Below are positions 26,993-34,774 of a DNA stretch of 64,000 nucleotides, in pieces. The position numbers were made by a program, and so were the translations under genes. The stretch is taken from NCBI GenBank assembly GCA_965213735.1, contig CBDCAB010000006.1:2480001-2544000 (forward strand), given 5' to 3'. Within the stretch, counting starts at the first letter, position 1. Each line of letters begins with the position of its first letter. Below the pieces are notes generated by a model. The model had not been told where the DNA came from. It made no database searches and saw only the letters and a list, made by a program, of their open reading frames with translations. The DNA is from CALDTK01 sp965213735. GTDB taxonomy: Bacteria > Bacteroidota > Bacteroidia > Chitinophagales > Saprospiraceae.

Positions 26993-28546
26993 ATGCCCCA
27001 AGCTTTGCCCCTCCAGGCTACACAGCCTGCAATTGATAAGGTCGAACTGCGACTAATTCAGACCAAAGATTTTGATGAGCTACAGCGCGCGATGACCGAC
27101 GTGTATGCCGAGCTTCCTGAAGCAGCATGGACCACTGAGCAGCTCACTAATTTGCTCAACATATTTCCTGAAGGTCAAGTAGTTATCGTGGTGGATGGAG
27201 AAATTGCAGGCTGTGCCCTCAGCATCCGCGTGCCTGATCGTTTTGCCGAAAGTTCACACACCTATGTACAGGCTACTGGCAATTACACCTTTTCTACCCA
27301 CGTGCCTGAGGGCAAATGGCTGTATGGTGTCGACGTGTTCGTGTGCACTAAATTTCGTGGTCTTCGCCTCGGACGTCGCATGTACGACTACCGCAAAGAA
27401 CTCGCTGAGCGACTTAACCTGAAAGGTATAGTCTTTGGCGGCCGCTTGCCACGCTATGCCGCTCAAGCTCAAAGCATGTCTGCGCGCGAGTACATCAATA
27501 AGGTTCGTTCGCGCGAATTGCACGACCCAGTGCTGAATTTTCAGTTGAGCAACGACTTCCACGTACGGCGCATTCTGAAAGATTACCTGCCCGGCGATGC
27601 GGCGAGTAAAGATTATGCAGCCTTAATGGTATGGGATAATGTATACTATCAGGATGCACCGGATGATATGCATACAGCCAAAGTGGTGGTGCGTCTCGGA
27701 CTCGTGCAGTGGCAGATGAGGCCCTACAAGCGGATGGAAGACCTCGTGGAGCAGCTAGAGTATTTTGTTGATGCAGTGAGTGACTACCGCTGCGACTTTG
27801 TACTGTTTCCGGAGTTTTTTAATGCTCCTCTTATGGCCGAGCACAACCACCTGGCCACGAGTGAAGCAATACGCAAACTTGCCGAACATACCGACCACCT
27901 TCGCGATCAGTTCTCGGCCTTTGCCGTAAGTTATAACATTAACATTATTACCGGCTCTATGCCAGAAGTTGGTGAAGATAATGTGCTCCGGAATGCAGGA
28001 TATCTATGTCGCCGAGATGGCAGCATCGACCGCTTTGAAAAAATCCACGTAACCCCCGACGAAGTAGGGGTATGGGGTACTCAAGGCGGCTCTAAGATTC
28101 AAACCTACGATACGGACTGCGGTAAGATTGGAATTTTGATCTGTTATGACGTAGAATTCCCCGAACTCAGTCGAATGCTGGCAGAGAAAGGTATGCAAAT
28201 ATTGTTTGTGCCGTTCCTCACTGATACGCAAAACGGCTACTCACGCGTACGCCACTGCGCGCAGGCACGTGCCATCGAAAATGAGTGCTACGTAGCTATG
28301 GCTGGCTCGGTAGGCAACCTGCCCAAGGTGCACAACATGGACATGTCGTTTGCGCAGTCGATGGTATTCACGCCTTGCGATTTTGCATTTCCGACCAATG
28401 GCGTCAAAGCTGAGGCGACACCAAATGCTGAAATGGTGCTAATTGCAGATGTTGACTTAGATTTGCTGAAAGAACTGCACGAACGTGGAAGTGTGCGCAA
28501 TCTCAAAGATCGCCGCAGCGACGTGTATGAAGTGAAGCAACTTTAA
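26993..28546 (+). CDS. GNAT acetyltransferase-nitrilase fusion (carbon-nitrogen hydrolase)
   Basis: 517 residues from ATG 26993. The N-terminal GNAT domain (about 15-190) has the acetyl-CoA pattern DVFVCTKFRGLRLGRRMYDYRKELAE. The C-terminal nitrilase-superfamily amidohydrolase (about 225-510) keeps the Glu-Lys-Cys triad: Glu in FPEFFNAP, Lys in FEKIHVTPDE, Cys in ILICYDVEFPE. This bifunctional architecture is known in Bacteroidota and Proteobacteria; the substrate is unknown. A longer GTG-initiated frame from 26906 adds 29 Cys-rich residues and is not favoured. Followed 8 bp later by the DUF1622 gene. A near-copy of the class-B motif lies at 27240. Confidence 0.9.
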   Translation: MPQALPLQATQPAIDKVELRLIQTKDFDELQRAMTDVYAELPEAAWTTEQLTNLLNIFPEGQVVIVVDGEIAGCALSIRVPDRFAESSHTYVQATGNYTFSTHVPEGKWLYGVDVFVCTKFRGLRLGRRMYDYRKELAERLNLKGIVFGGRLPRYAAQAQSMSAREYINKVRSRELHDPVLNFQLSNDFHVRRILKDYLPGDAASKDYAALMVWDNVYYQDAPDDMHTAKVVVRLGLVQWQMRPYKRMEDLVEQLEYFVDAVSDYRCDFVLFPEFFNAPLMAEHNHLATSEAIRKLAEHTDHLRDQFSAFAVSYNINIITGSMPEVGEDNVLRNAGYLCRRDGSIDRFEKIHVTPDEVGVWGTQGGSKIQTYDTDCGKIGILICYDVEFPELSRMLAEKGMQILFVPFLTDTQNGYSRVRHCAQARAIENECYVAMAGSVGNLPKVHNMDMSFAQSMVFTPCDFAFPTNGVKAEATPNAEMVLIADVDLDLLKELHERGSVRNLKDRRSDVYEVKQL

Positions 28547-28554
28547 TCAGCTAC

Positions 28555-28956
28555 ATGCACGAACTAGAAGGATACATCCGCCTGATATCTAGCATAATTG
28601 AAGTTGTGGGTGTTGCCATTATGGTCGTTGGGCTGCTGTATGCCATGTTCATCTTTCTTGCCAAACTTAAAGATCCGAAGTCTTACACCACACTTCGTCA
28701 ACAAGTGGGGAAGGCTATATTGCTTGGTTTGGAGGTATTAGTTGCTGCTGATATTATTGCTACAGTTACTACCGAGCCGACTGTCGAGAGTCTCCTTGCG
28801 CTCGGACTGATCGTCATTATCCGCACCTTTCTCAGCTTTTCACTCGAGGTCGAATTGGAGGGCAAGTGGCCATGGCAGCAGCATCACAACCATGATGTAC
28901 CTGAAAGTGCGATTAGCCATGCGCGACCGGGAGGTGGAATGGTGGATCGTGAGTAG
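28555..28956 (+). CDS. DUF1622 membrane protein
   Basis: 133 residues with three hydrophobic helices: IISSIIEVVGVAIMVVGLLYAMFIFL-like first helix, AILLGLEVLVAADIIATV, and LLALGLIVIIRTFLSFSLEVELEGKWPW, whose ending is characteristic of DUF1622. Inner-membrane protein of unknown role. The C-terminal tail is polar and His-rich (QQHHNHD). Sandwiched between the nitrilase fusion (8-bp gap) and the decarboxylase (12-bp gap) on the same strand, so the three may form one operon. Confidence 0.82.
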   Translation: MHELEGYIRLISSIIEVVGVAIMVVGLLYAMFIFLAKLKDPKSYTTLRQQVGKAILLGLEVLVAADIIATVTTEPTVESLLALGLIVIIRTFLSFSLEVELEGKWPWQQHHNHDVPESAISHARPGGGMVDRE

Positions 28957-28968
28957 CACCTTTACCGC

Positions 28969-30336
28969 ATGACGACTGACTTTCGCGTGCGGGCACATCA
29001 ACTGGTCGATCAGCTCGCCGATCATCTCGAGGCTGCGTCGCGCGGCGAGGGAGCAGCTATTCCCTATCGTGCTCCGGCGGATGCTTATGCCTATTGGCGC
29101 AACTTCAGCGGAACAGCTACAGACATGTTTCGTGCTGCGCTCGAGCAGTCAGTTGCCGTGCATCATCCGGGCTACTGCGGTCATCAAGTTGCTGTGCCTT
29201 TTCCGGAGGCGATATTTGCGAGTTGGGTGAGCGATGTGCTTAATAATGGCTCGGCCGTGTATGAAATGGGGATGGCTGCCAATGCCATCGAGCGCCGCGT
29301 TACGGAGGAGTTGTGTGCTGCGTTTGGTCTGCCGCCGGGTGCGAGTGGCATCTTCACGAGCGGCGGCAGTTTGGCCAATCTCACCGCCTTACTCGCTGGT
29401 CGTGAAGCGAAAGCTCCTGATGTTGCGGCGCACTCTCTCGCGGTGCTGGTGAGCGATCAGGCGCACTACTGCATCGACAGGGCGGTGCGCATTATGGAAT
29501 GGGGGCAAGATGGCTTGATTAGTCTTGCTTCGGATGCGCATTTTCAAGTCACTGCGCCAGCGCTGGAGGCAGGTTTGGCAGAGGCGAAGGCACGTGGCCG
29601 GACTGTGATTGCCGTGGTGGGTATGGCCTGCACCACTAGCACGGGCACGTATGATGACTTAGCGCTCCTTTCAGCTTTCGCCAAAACCCATCAACTTTGG
29701 TTTCATGTCGACGCAGCGCACGGTGGAGCGGCTCATTTTAGCGACAGCGAAGCACATCTTACTGCAGGCATAGAACTGGCCGATAGCATCACCCTCGATG
29801 CGCATAAAATGATGGGCACGCCTGCCCTCACCACAGCCTTGCTATATGCGCGTGGGGCTGACAGCTACCGCACCTTTGCCCAGCAGGCAGATTATCTTTG
29901 GCAAGCTGATGAAGCGCAGTGGTATCACTCAGGTCAGCGTACGATCGAGTGCACCAAATTAATGATGGGCATGCGTGTGCTGGCGGTGCTCTTGGAGCGG
30001 GGCTTGGAGGGTATTGGGGCTTATGTGGCTAGTCGTCATCAACTGGCTCAGGCTTTCGCCAAAACTGTACGCGCGCGCCCGAATTGGCAGCTCGCAGTAG
30101 AGCCGATGAGCAATATTGTGTGCTTTCGCCACCAGCCCCCACACCTCACCGAACCTGCGGCTCTTGATGCGCATAACGTGGCCATTCGCGAGGGCTTGCT
30201 TCACGATGGCAGCTTTTATGTGGTCAGTACCCGGCTTCGCGGCGTGTATTGGCTACGAGTTACGCTGATGAATCCGCTGACTACGCAGCATGATTTGGAG
30301 CGGCTGCTGGATTTGGGGGAAGTATTGGCTGGGTAG
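28969..30336 (+). CDS. Group II PLP-dependent decarboxylase
   Basis: 455 residues. Cytoplasmic PLP enzyme of the aromatic-amino-acid/glutamate/diaminobutyrate decarboxylase type. Seen: substrate loop VHHPGYCGHQVAVPFPEAIFASWVSDVLNN, GIFTSGGSLANLTALLAGRE, the PLP-stacking and Asp site FHVDAAHGGAAHFS, and the Schiff-base Lys in SITLDAHKMMGTP. The substrate cannot be read from the motifs; aromatic or acidic amino acids are candidates. Two exact 14-mers lie within it (29674, 30052), both encoding AFAKT. The CTCCGTG array begins about 100 bp downstream. Confidence 0.88.
   Translation: MTTDFRVRAHQLVDQLADHLEAASRGEGAAIPYRAPADAYAYWRNFSGTATDMFRAALEQSVAVHHPGYCGHQVAVPFPEAIFASWVSDVLNNGSAVYEMGMAANAIERRVTEELCAAFGLPPGASGIFTSGGSLANLTALLAGREAKAPDVAAHSLAVLVSDQAHYCIDRAVRIMEWGQDGLISLASDAHFQVTAPALEAGLAEAKARGRTVIAVVGMACTTSTGTYDDLALLSAFAKTHQLWFHVDAAHGGAAHFSDSEAHLTAGIELADSITLDAHKMMGTPALTTALLYARGADSYRTFAQQADYLWQADEAQWYHSGQRTIECTKLMMGMRVLAVLLERGLEGIGAYVASRHQLAQAFAKTVRARPNWQLAVEPMSNIVCFRHQPPHLTEPAALDAHNVAIREGLLHDGSFYVVSTRLRGVYWLRVTLMNPLTTQHDLERLLDLGEVLAG
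29674..29687 (-). repeat. GTTTTGGCGAAAGC 14-mer, copy 7
   Basis: Exact minus-strand copy in the decarboxylase gene (AFAKT on the plus strand). Confidence 0.8.
30052..30065 (-). repeat. GTTTTGGCGAAAGC 14-mer, copy 8
   Basis: Exact minus-strand copy in the decarboxylase gene (AFAKT again). Confidence 0.8.
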
Positions 30337-30439
30337 GGGTGGGTTAACTTGGTTTGGGGAGAAGCTTAATCTCTGATTTTTCCAAAATTGAGGTCGAACA
30401 GGGCGCCTCCGAGGCAAATTGCTTCGCGCCTCGCCGTGT

Positions 30440-32373
30440 GAGGAGGGTTGTAAAAAGCAGTTTCTCACGGAGGCCCACAGAGGCGCTACGCTTAAGGCAC
30501 GGAGCGTCACGGAGGCGATAGACTTTAGGTTGAATACTTCAATAGCCTTGGCCCTCCGTGCTTCCTCCGTGCAACATCTCCGTGTCCCTCCGTGGGAGAG
30601 GCGTCACATCAGGCAGTTTCTCACGGAGGCCCACGGAGGCGCTACGCTTTGGGCACGGAGCGTCACGGAGGCGATAGACTTTAGGTTGAATACTCCGATA
30701 ATAGTAAACCCCTCCGTGCTTCCTCCGTGCAAACTCTCCGTGTCCCTCCGTGTGGGAGGCGTCACACTAGGCAGTTCTTCACGGAGGCCCACAGAGGCGC
30801 TACGCTTTGGGCAGGAAGCGTCACGGAGGCGATAGGCTGAAGGTTGAATACTTCAATAGCCTTGGCCCTCCGCGCTCCTCCGTGCAAACTCTCCGTGTCC
30901 CTCCGTGGGAGAGGCGTCACATCAGGCAGTTTCTCACGGAGGCCCACGGAGGCGCTACGTTTTGGGCACGGAGAGTCTCGGAGGCGATAGGCTAAAGGTT
31001 AAATATTCCAATAATAGTAAACCCCTCCGTGCTTCCTCCGTGCAAACTCTCCGTGTCCCTCCGTGTGGGAGGCGTCACACTAGGCAGTTCTTCACGGAGG
31101 CCCACAGAGGCGCTACGCTTTGGGCACGGAGCGTCACGGAGGCGATAGACTGAAGGTCTAATACTCCGATAATAGTAAACCCCTCCGTGCTTCCTCCGTG
31201 CAACATCTCCGTGTCCCTCCGTGGGAGAGGCGTCACATCAGGCAGTTTCTCACGGAGGCCCACGGAGGCGCTACGCTTTGGGCACGGAGCGTCACGGAGG
31301 CGATAGACTGAAGGTCAAATACTCCGATAATAGTAAACCCCTCCGTGCTTCCTCCGTGCAAACTCTCCGTGTCCCTCCGTGTGGGAGGCGTCACGTTAGG
31401 CAGTTTCTCACGGAGGCCCACGGAGGCGCTACGCTTTGGGCACGGAGCGTCACGGAGGCGATAGACTTTAGGTTGAATACTTCAATAGCCTTGGCCCCTC
31501 CGTGCTCCTCCGTGCTAACTCTCCGTGTCCCTCCGTGTGGGAGGCGTCACATCAGGCAGTTTCTCACGGAGGCCCACGGAGGCGCTACGTTTTGGGCACG
31601 GAGAGTCTCGGAGGCGATAGGCTAAAGGTTAAATATTCCAATAATAGTAAACCCCTCCGTGCTTCCTCCGTGCAACATCTCCGTGTCCCTCCGTGTGGGA
31701 GGCGTCACATTAGGCAGTTTCTCACGGAGGCCCACAGAGGCGCTACGCTTTGGGCACGGAGCGTCACGGAGGCGATAGACTGAAGGTCTAATACTCCGAT
31801 AATAGTAAACCCCTCCGTGCTTCCTCCGTGCAACATCTCCGTGTCCCTCCGTGGGAGAGGCGTCACATCAGGCAGTTTCTCACGGAGGCCCACGGAGGCG
31901 CTACGCTTTGGGCACGGAGCGTCACGGAGGCGATAGACTGAAGGTCAAATACTCCGATAATAGTAAACCCCTCCGTGCTTCCTCCGTGCAAACTCTCCGT
32001 GTCCCTCCGTGTGGGAGGCGTCACGTTAGGCAGTTTCTCACGGAGGCCCACGGAGGCGCTACGCTTTGGGCACGGAGCGTCACGGAGGCGCTAGGCTGAA
32101 GGTCGAATACTTCAATAGCCTTGGCCCCTCCGTGCTCCTCCGTGCTAACTCTCCGTGTCCCTCCGTGTGGGAGGCGTCACATCAGGCAGTTTCTCACAGA
32201 GGCCCACAGAGGCGCTACGCTTTGGGCACGGAGAGTCACGGAGGCGCTAGGCTGAAGGTCGAATACTTCGATAGCCTTGGCCCCTCCGTGCCGACTCCGT
32301 GCAGTATCTCCGTGTCCCTCCGTGTGGGAGGCGTGACATTAGGCAGTTTATCACAGAGGCGATAGGCTGAAGG
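30440..32373. repeat. Tandem array of 155-158-bp CTCCGTG/CACGGAG repeats
   Basis: The landmark GCAGTTTCTCACGGAGGCCC (with small variants) recurs with its TTTCTC at 30461, 30617, 30775, 30930, 31088, 31246, 31404, 31560, 31718, 31876, 32034, 32190 and 32347, giving 12 periods of 155-158 bp. Every unit has a top-strand half rich in CTCCGTG words and a half rich in the reverse complement CACGGAG, so it can fold on itself. Spacers alternate between two types (ending AATAGCCTTGGCC or AATAGTAAACCC). The block 31144-31470 reappears almost unchanged at 31774-32100 (shift 630 bp, four units). Long open frames on both strands here are products of the repeat, not genes. Isolated relatives occur near 40838-40857 and 41000-41040. 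Confidence 0.95.
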
Positions 32374-32505
32374 TAAATAGGCGCTATACTTGATGCCTGA
32401 CCTTGGAATGGTTGGCGCAGTTCAGTGCGGCTCTTTTGAGCTTCGCCATGTGAGGGGCGTCAAGAGCAAATTTGAGCGGCGCATTAGCACTTAGCGAAAG
32501 CCCCA

Positions 32506-32880
32506 TTAAAGCCGGAAGCGCTTTAAACCATCAATTAACCTAGCTTGTCCAAAGTTTAAGAGGAAGCCTAACTCAAAACCGCCTAAACGCATATAAGTTA
32601 AGATTTGAGCGGTGTGCTGCGGAAGCAAATTCTTGATGCTCTTAGCCTCAATAACGACTTGATTCTCTACCAACAGATCTATGTAATAGGCAGTGCCAAC
32701 ATCTTCGCCGTCATAGAAGACACGTACAGGCACTTCTGCGAGGACATGCAGACCCGCCTTGCGTAAATCTATTGCCAAACACTGCACGTACACACTCTCT
32801 AACAGATGAGGCCCCATCGCACGATGAACGTTGATGGCAGCGGTGATAATGTGGTCAGCGAGCGAGTTGAGATCCTTCAT
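32506..32880 (-). CDS. GxxExxY-family protein (PD-(D/E)xK-like)
   Basis: 124 residues from the ATG at 32878-32880 (MKDLNSLADHIITAAINVHRAMGPHLLESVY). The family motif appears as GPHLLESVY. A nuclease-fold signature follows: D in YYIDLLVENQ, E-x-K in VVIEAKSI, then QHTAQILTYMRLGGFELGFLLNFG. The family is widespread and uncharacterised; fold resemblance to PD-(D/E)xK nucleases suggests DNA binding or cleavage, but activity is inferred. A TTG-initiated extension of 16 residues is disfavoured. It sits between the CTCCGTG array and an ATPase remnant. Confidence 0.85.
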   Translation of the reverse strand: MKDLNSLADHIITAAINVHRAMGPHLLESVYVQCLAIDLRKAGLHVLAEVPVRVFYDGEDVGTAYYIDLLVENQVVIEAKSIKNLLPQHTAQILTYMRLGGFELGFLLNFGQARLIDGLKRFRL

Positions 32881-32924
32881 AAACGTGATGGTAAAGGTGA
32901 TCCAAATTATCTCAAGGTCGAGTC

Positions 32925-33086
32925 TCAAGAACCCTGATCGTGCATTAGAATTGCTTTTGAATCAAGAATGGGCGTTTTGCCTATTCCATTATCTACAATT
33001 AAAACAGTAAGGTACGGCTGTAGTTCAACCCGTAACCTATTAATGGCGCGGAAGTCCCAAAGTATGAGCTCGTCAAGTCGAAGCAT
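32925..33086 (-). pseudogene. Truncated AAA/ABC-type ATPase, N-terminal fragment
   Basis: 53-residue frame: MLRLDELILWDFRAINRL, then VELQPYLTVLIVDNGIGKT with PILDS. This matches the start of OLD/RecF/PtuA-like AAA ATPases (L.NFR..., LTVLVGxNGxGKTTLLDA), but the Walker A has Val for the first Gly and Pro after GKT, and the protein stops about 15 residues later. The usual remaining hundreds of residues are absent. It lies 44 bp upstream of the GxxExxY gene on the same strand. Reading it as a decayed defence or mobile-element ATPase is inference. Confidence 0.6.
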
Positions 33087-33110
33087 GCTTTACAAATCTA
33101 AGGCTCTTTT

Positions 33111-33239
33111 TTACAAATCCTCCGGCTTTGGCTCCAGCTGCCAGGTGCCTACAATCGCCTTTACAGGCCGAAGCGGGCGCTTCTCACAAAAATGGCAGGT
33201 AAAGTTGATCTCGTAGCTTACGCGCTCATAGCTTTCCAC
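33111..33239 (-). CDS. Small CxxC-containing ORF, possibly the 3' remnant of a larger gene
   Basis: 42 residues from a GTG: VESYERVSYEINFTCHFCEKRP ... TWQLEPKPEDL. The CHFC pair and well-behaved C-terminus look like real coding sequence. A TAG lies two codons before the GTG, and a start in another frame (MDTLCRQHLVLRSWKAM, around 33300) overlaps it, so it may be a frameshifted remnant. It lies 24 bp upstream of the ATPase fragment and co-directional with the GxxExxY gene. Confidence 0.35.
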   Translation of the reverse strand: MESYERVSYEINFTCHFCEKRPLRPVKAIVGTWQLEPKPEDL

Positions 33240-33384
33240 GATCTAAGCACGAGGTGCTGGCGACACAAAGTGTCCATGCTCTTAAAATTATTTCTCCCTC
33301 ACGAGCTTACCACCCGCCGAGAATGGCCCAGTGATAGCACGAAGTGGCGTAAGCAGCTTCATACCACTGGCACCAAGTATAGCC

Positions 33385-34092
33385 TCACTCGCCAGAGTTC
33401 AGAAAGCGAGCTTGATTTGCTAATAACTCATCCCAATGATTTCTGAGATAGGGCCCGTAATCAGCATGAGATAGACGAGCGCTTTCTGTAAATGATGGTA
33501 GAGCTAACGCGGATGAGAGACTAGTCTTCTCCAAAGTATGGAGACTATAAATAGAAGAGCCCGCTTCTAACCTGACTATCAATCCGGGAAGCCCACCATA
33601 TTTACTTGGACCAAAAGAGATCGGAACTTGTGTAGTAAACCATGCTACGACAGAGGGATGACTTTTAAGTGTAGCTTTGATTACATCATAGCCTGCTATA
33701 GTGCTTGTTTGTGCAGTATGAATGACCCAAACATCCAGCCTCATCCGCTCATAAACTTTATGAGCTGCAGAGGGCGATCCTGTGGGATATGCATAGGTTA
33801 CATCACGTGCTGTAGCCCAACTTGTAACCAGATTATCCGTTAAATCCAAGTTTACATTCTCTGGACATGCCGCGCATAGCGAGAAACTGCTTCCGAGGGA
33901 GCTGCTTTCTAAGGTAAAGTATCGAGTTTGTTGTGCAGCCGAAAGTTTTGCTACTTCGCTTGCAGGTAGGCCAGCAGAAGCAAGCACACCCGCTAAATCT
34001 TGGTCTTCCGCATACACCACCTTAAGTTGGGCATACGAGCTATGCGAGAGCAAAAGCCAAAAGATTATGTTAGCTGCGAGATAATTCTTCAT
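33385..34092 (-). CDS. GLPGLI family protein
   Basis: 235 residues from the ATG at 34090-34092, starting a signal peptide (MKNYLAANIIFWLLLSHSSYAQ). The family-defining motif appears as YGGLPGLIVRLE, preceded by the usual TAGYDVIKATLKS and WFTTQVPISFGPSKY segments. GLPGLI proteins are Bacteroidota-specific periplasmic or envelope proteins of unknown function, often beside carboxypeptidase-regulatory-domain or TonB-type outer-membrane proteins, as here with the divergent gene at 34775. A 10-codon upstream extension is not favoured. Confidence 0.88.
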   Translation of the reverse strand: MKNYLAANIIFWLLLSHSSYAQLKVVYAEDQDLAGVLASAGLPASEVAKLSAAQQTRYFTLESSSLGSSFSLCAACPENVNLDLTDNLVTSWATARDVTYAYPTGSPSAAHKVYERMRLDVWVIHTAQTSTIAGYDVIKATLKSHPSVVAWFTTQVPISFGPSKYGGLPGLIVRLEAGSSIYSLHTLEKTSLSSALALPSFTESARLSHADYGPYLRNHWDELLANQARFLNSGE

Positions 34093-34119
34093 GTGAAAAG
34101 AAATTTTTGACAACAAACA

Positions 34120-34147
34120 CAAAGGTTTTTAAGAACTGGGAAAGCAA
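34120..34147 (-). promoter_or_regulatory. Likely Bacteroidota promoter of the GLPGLI gene
   Basis: On the minus strand TTG (complement of 34145-34147), 17 bp, then AACCTTTG (complement of 34120-34127), one mismatch from TAnnTTTG, 27 bp before the start codon. Confidence 0.45.
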
Positions 34148-34774
34148 TACGTGCTGACGATTGACTGAGACGTAACTGATCACCTATTCCAAAACAAGCA
34201 GAGCCGTCACCCTGAGCCGAGAGCGCAGCGAACTGGCCTGAGGGTCTGGCGATAGCTGAACAGTTACACTGAGACAAACCAAACGTAACGCTGAGTTTAA
34301 GTAGGCAGTAAACTTTTCGCCTAGATTATAGAGTCTGTAACATTTGTACCCTCCAAAAAGACTGTTCCTAAATTAGTGCTGAACAAGGCGTCGTTTCGCC
34401 GTTGAATACAGCGCGTTGCACAAGGAACACCACGATGCGTAGTGCAACATTTAGCGCAGAGTACCAGCGAGCCACAAGATCACGGCCATGACCAAAATTG
34501 CTCTAGGTATATCAAACTTAAGACGAGTGGTGCACATCTACGATATACCAACATCCGGGTATTTTTCGAACGTTCTACTCTTCCCATTAGTCTCCTCCAG
34601 CCTAGGCCGTGTCTGGTAGTGGAGATTGCCTTGCCGGTTAGCACTTTGCCCAACCTATACGACTTGCTGGACTGATGTGTGTTAGTGCCGTTCTCACCTT
34701 CGCAACTTATCGCCAACAAAGTCACCAAGCTGCACATCTTTGGTTGGAGATTTCTAAACTCAAATTGCACTCGA
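34148..34774. other. Intergenic region between GLPGLI and DUF5686-like genes
   Basis: About 630 bp without a convincing gene. It holds one copy of a GTCACCCTGAGCC...GAGCGCAGCGAAC element (34206-34235); GAGCGCAGCGAAC recurs in the triplicate repeat at 41098-41287. CATCTTTG at 34730-34737 is a possible -7 box for the next gene. A 152-codon antisense frame (34480-34938) overlaps the next gene and looks spurious. Confidence 0.5.

Noticed and set aside
30419..32365. Many open reading frames of 60-140 codons on both strands (peptides such as RASSVQTLRVPP and GLREKLPDVTPL)
   Set aside because: They coincide exactly with the 157-bp repeat units, recur with the same peptide in each unit and have no independent coding signal.
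30440..32373. CRISPR array
   Set aside because: The whole 157-bp period is repeated, with no short repeat/unique spacer organisation and no cas genes nearby.
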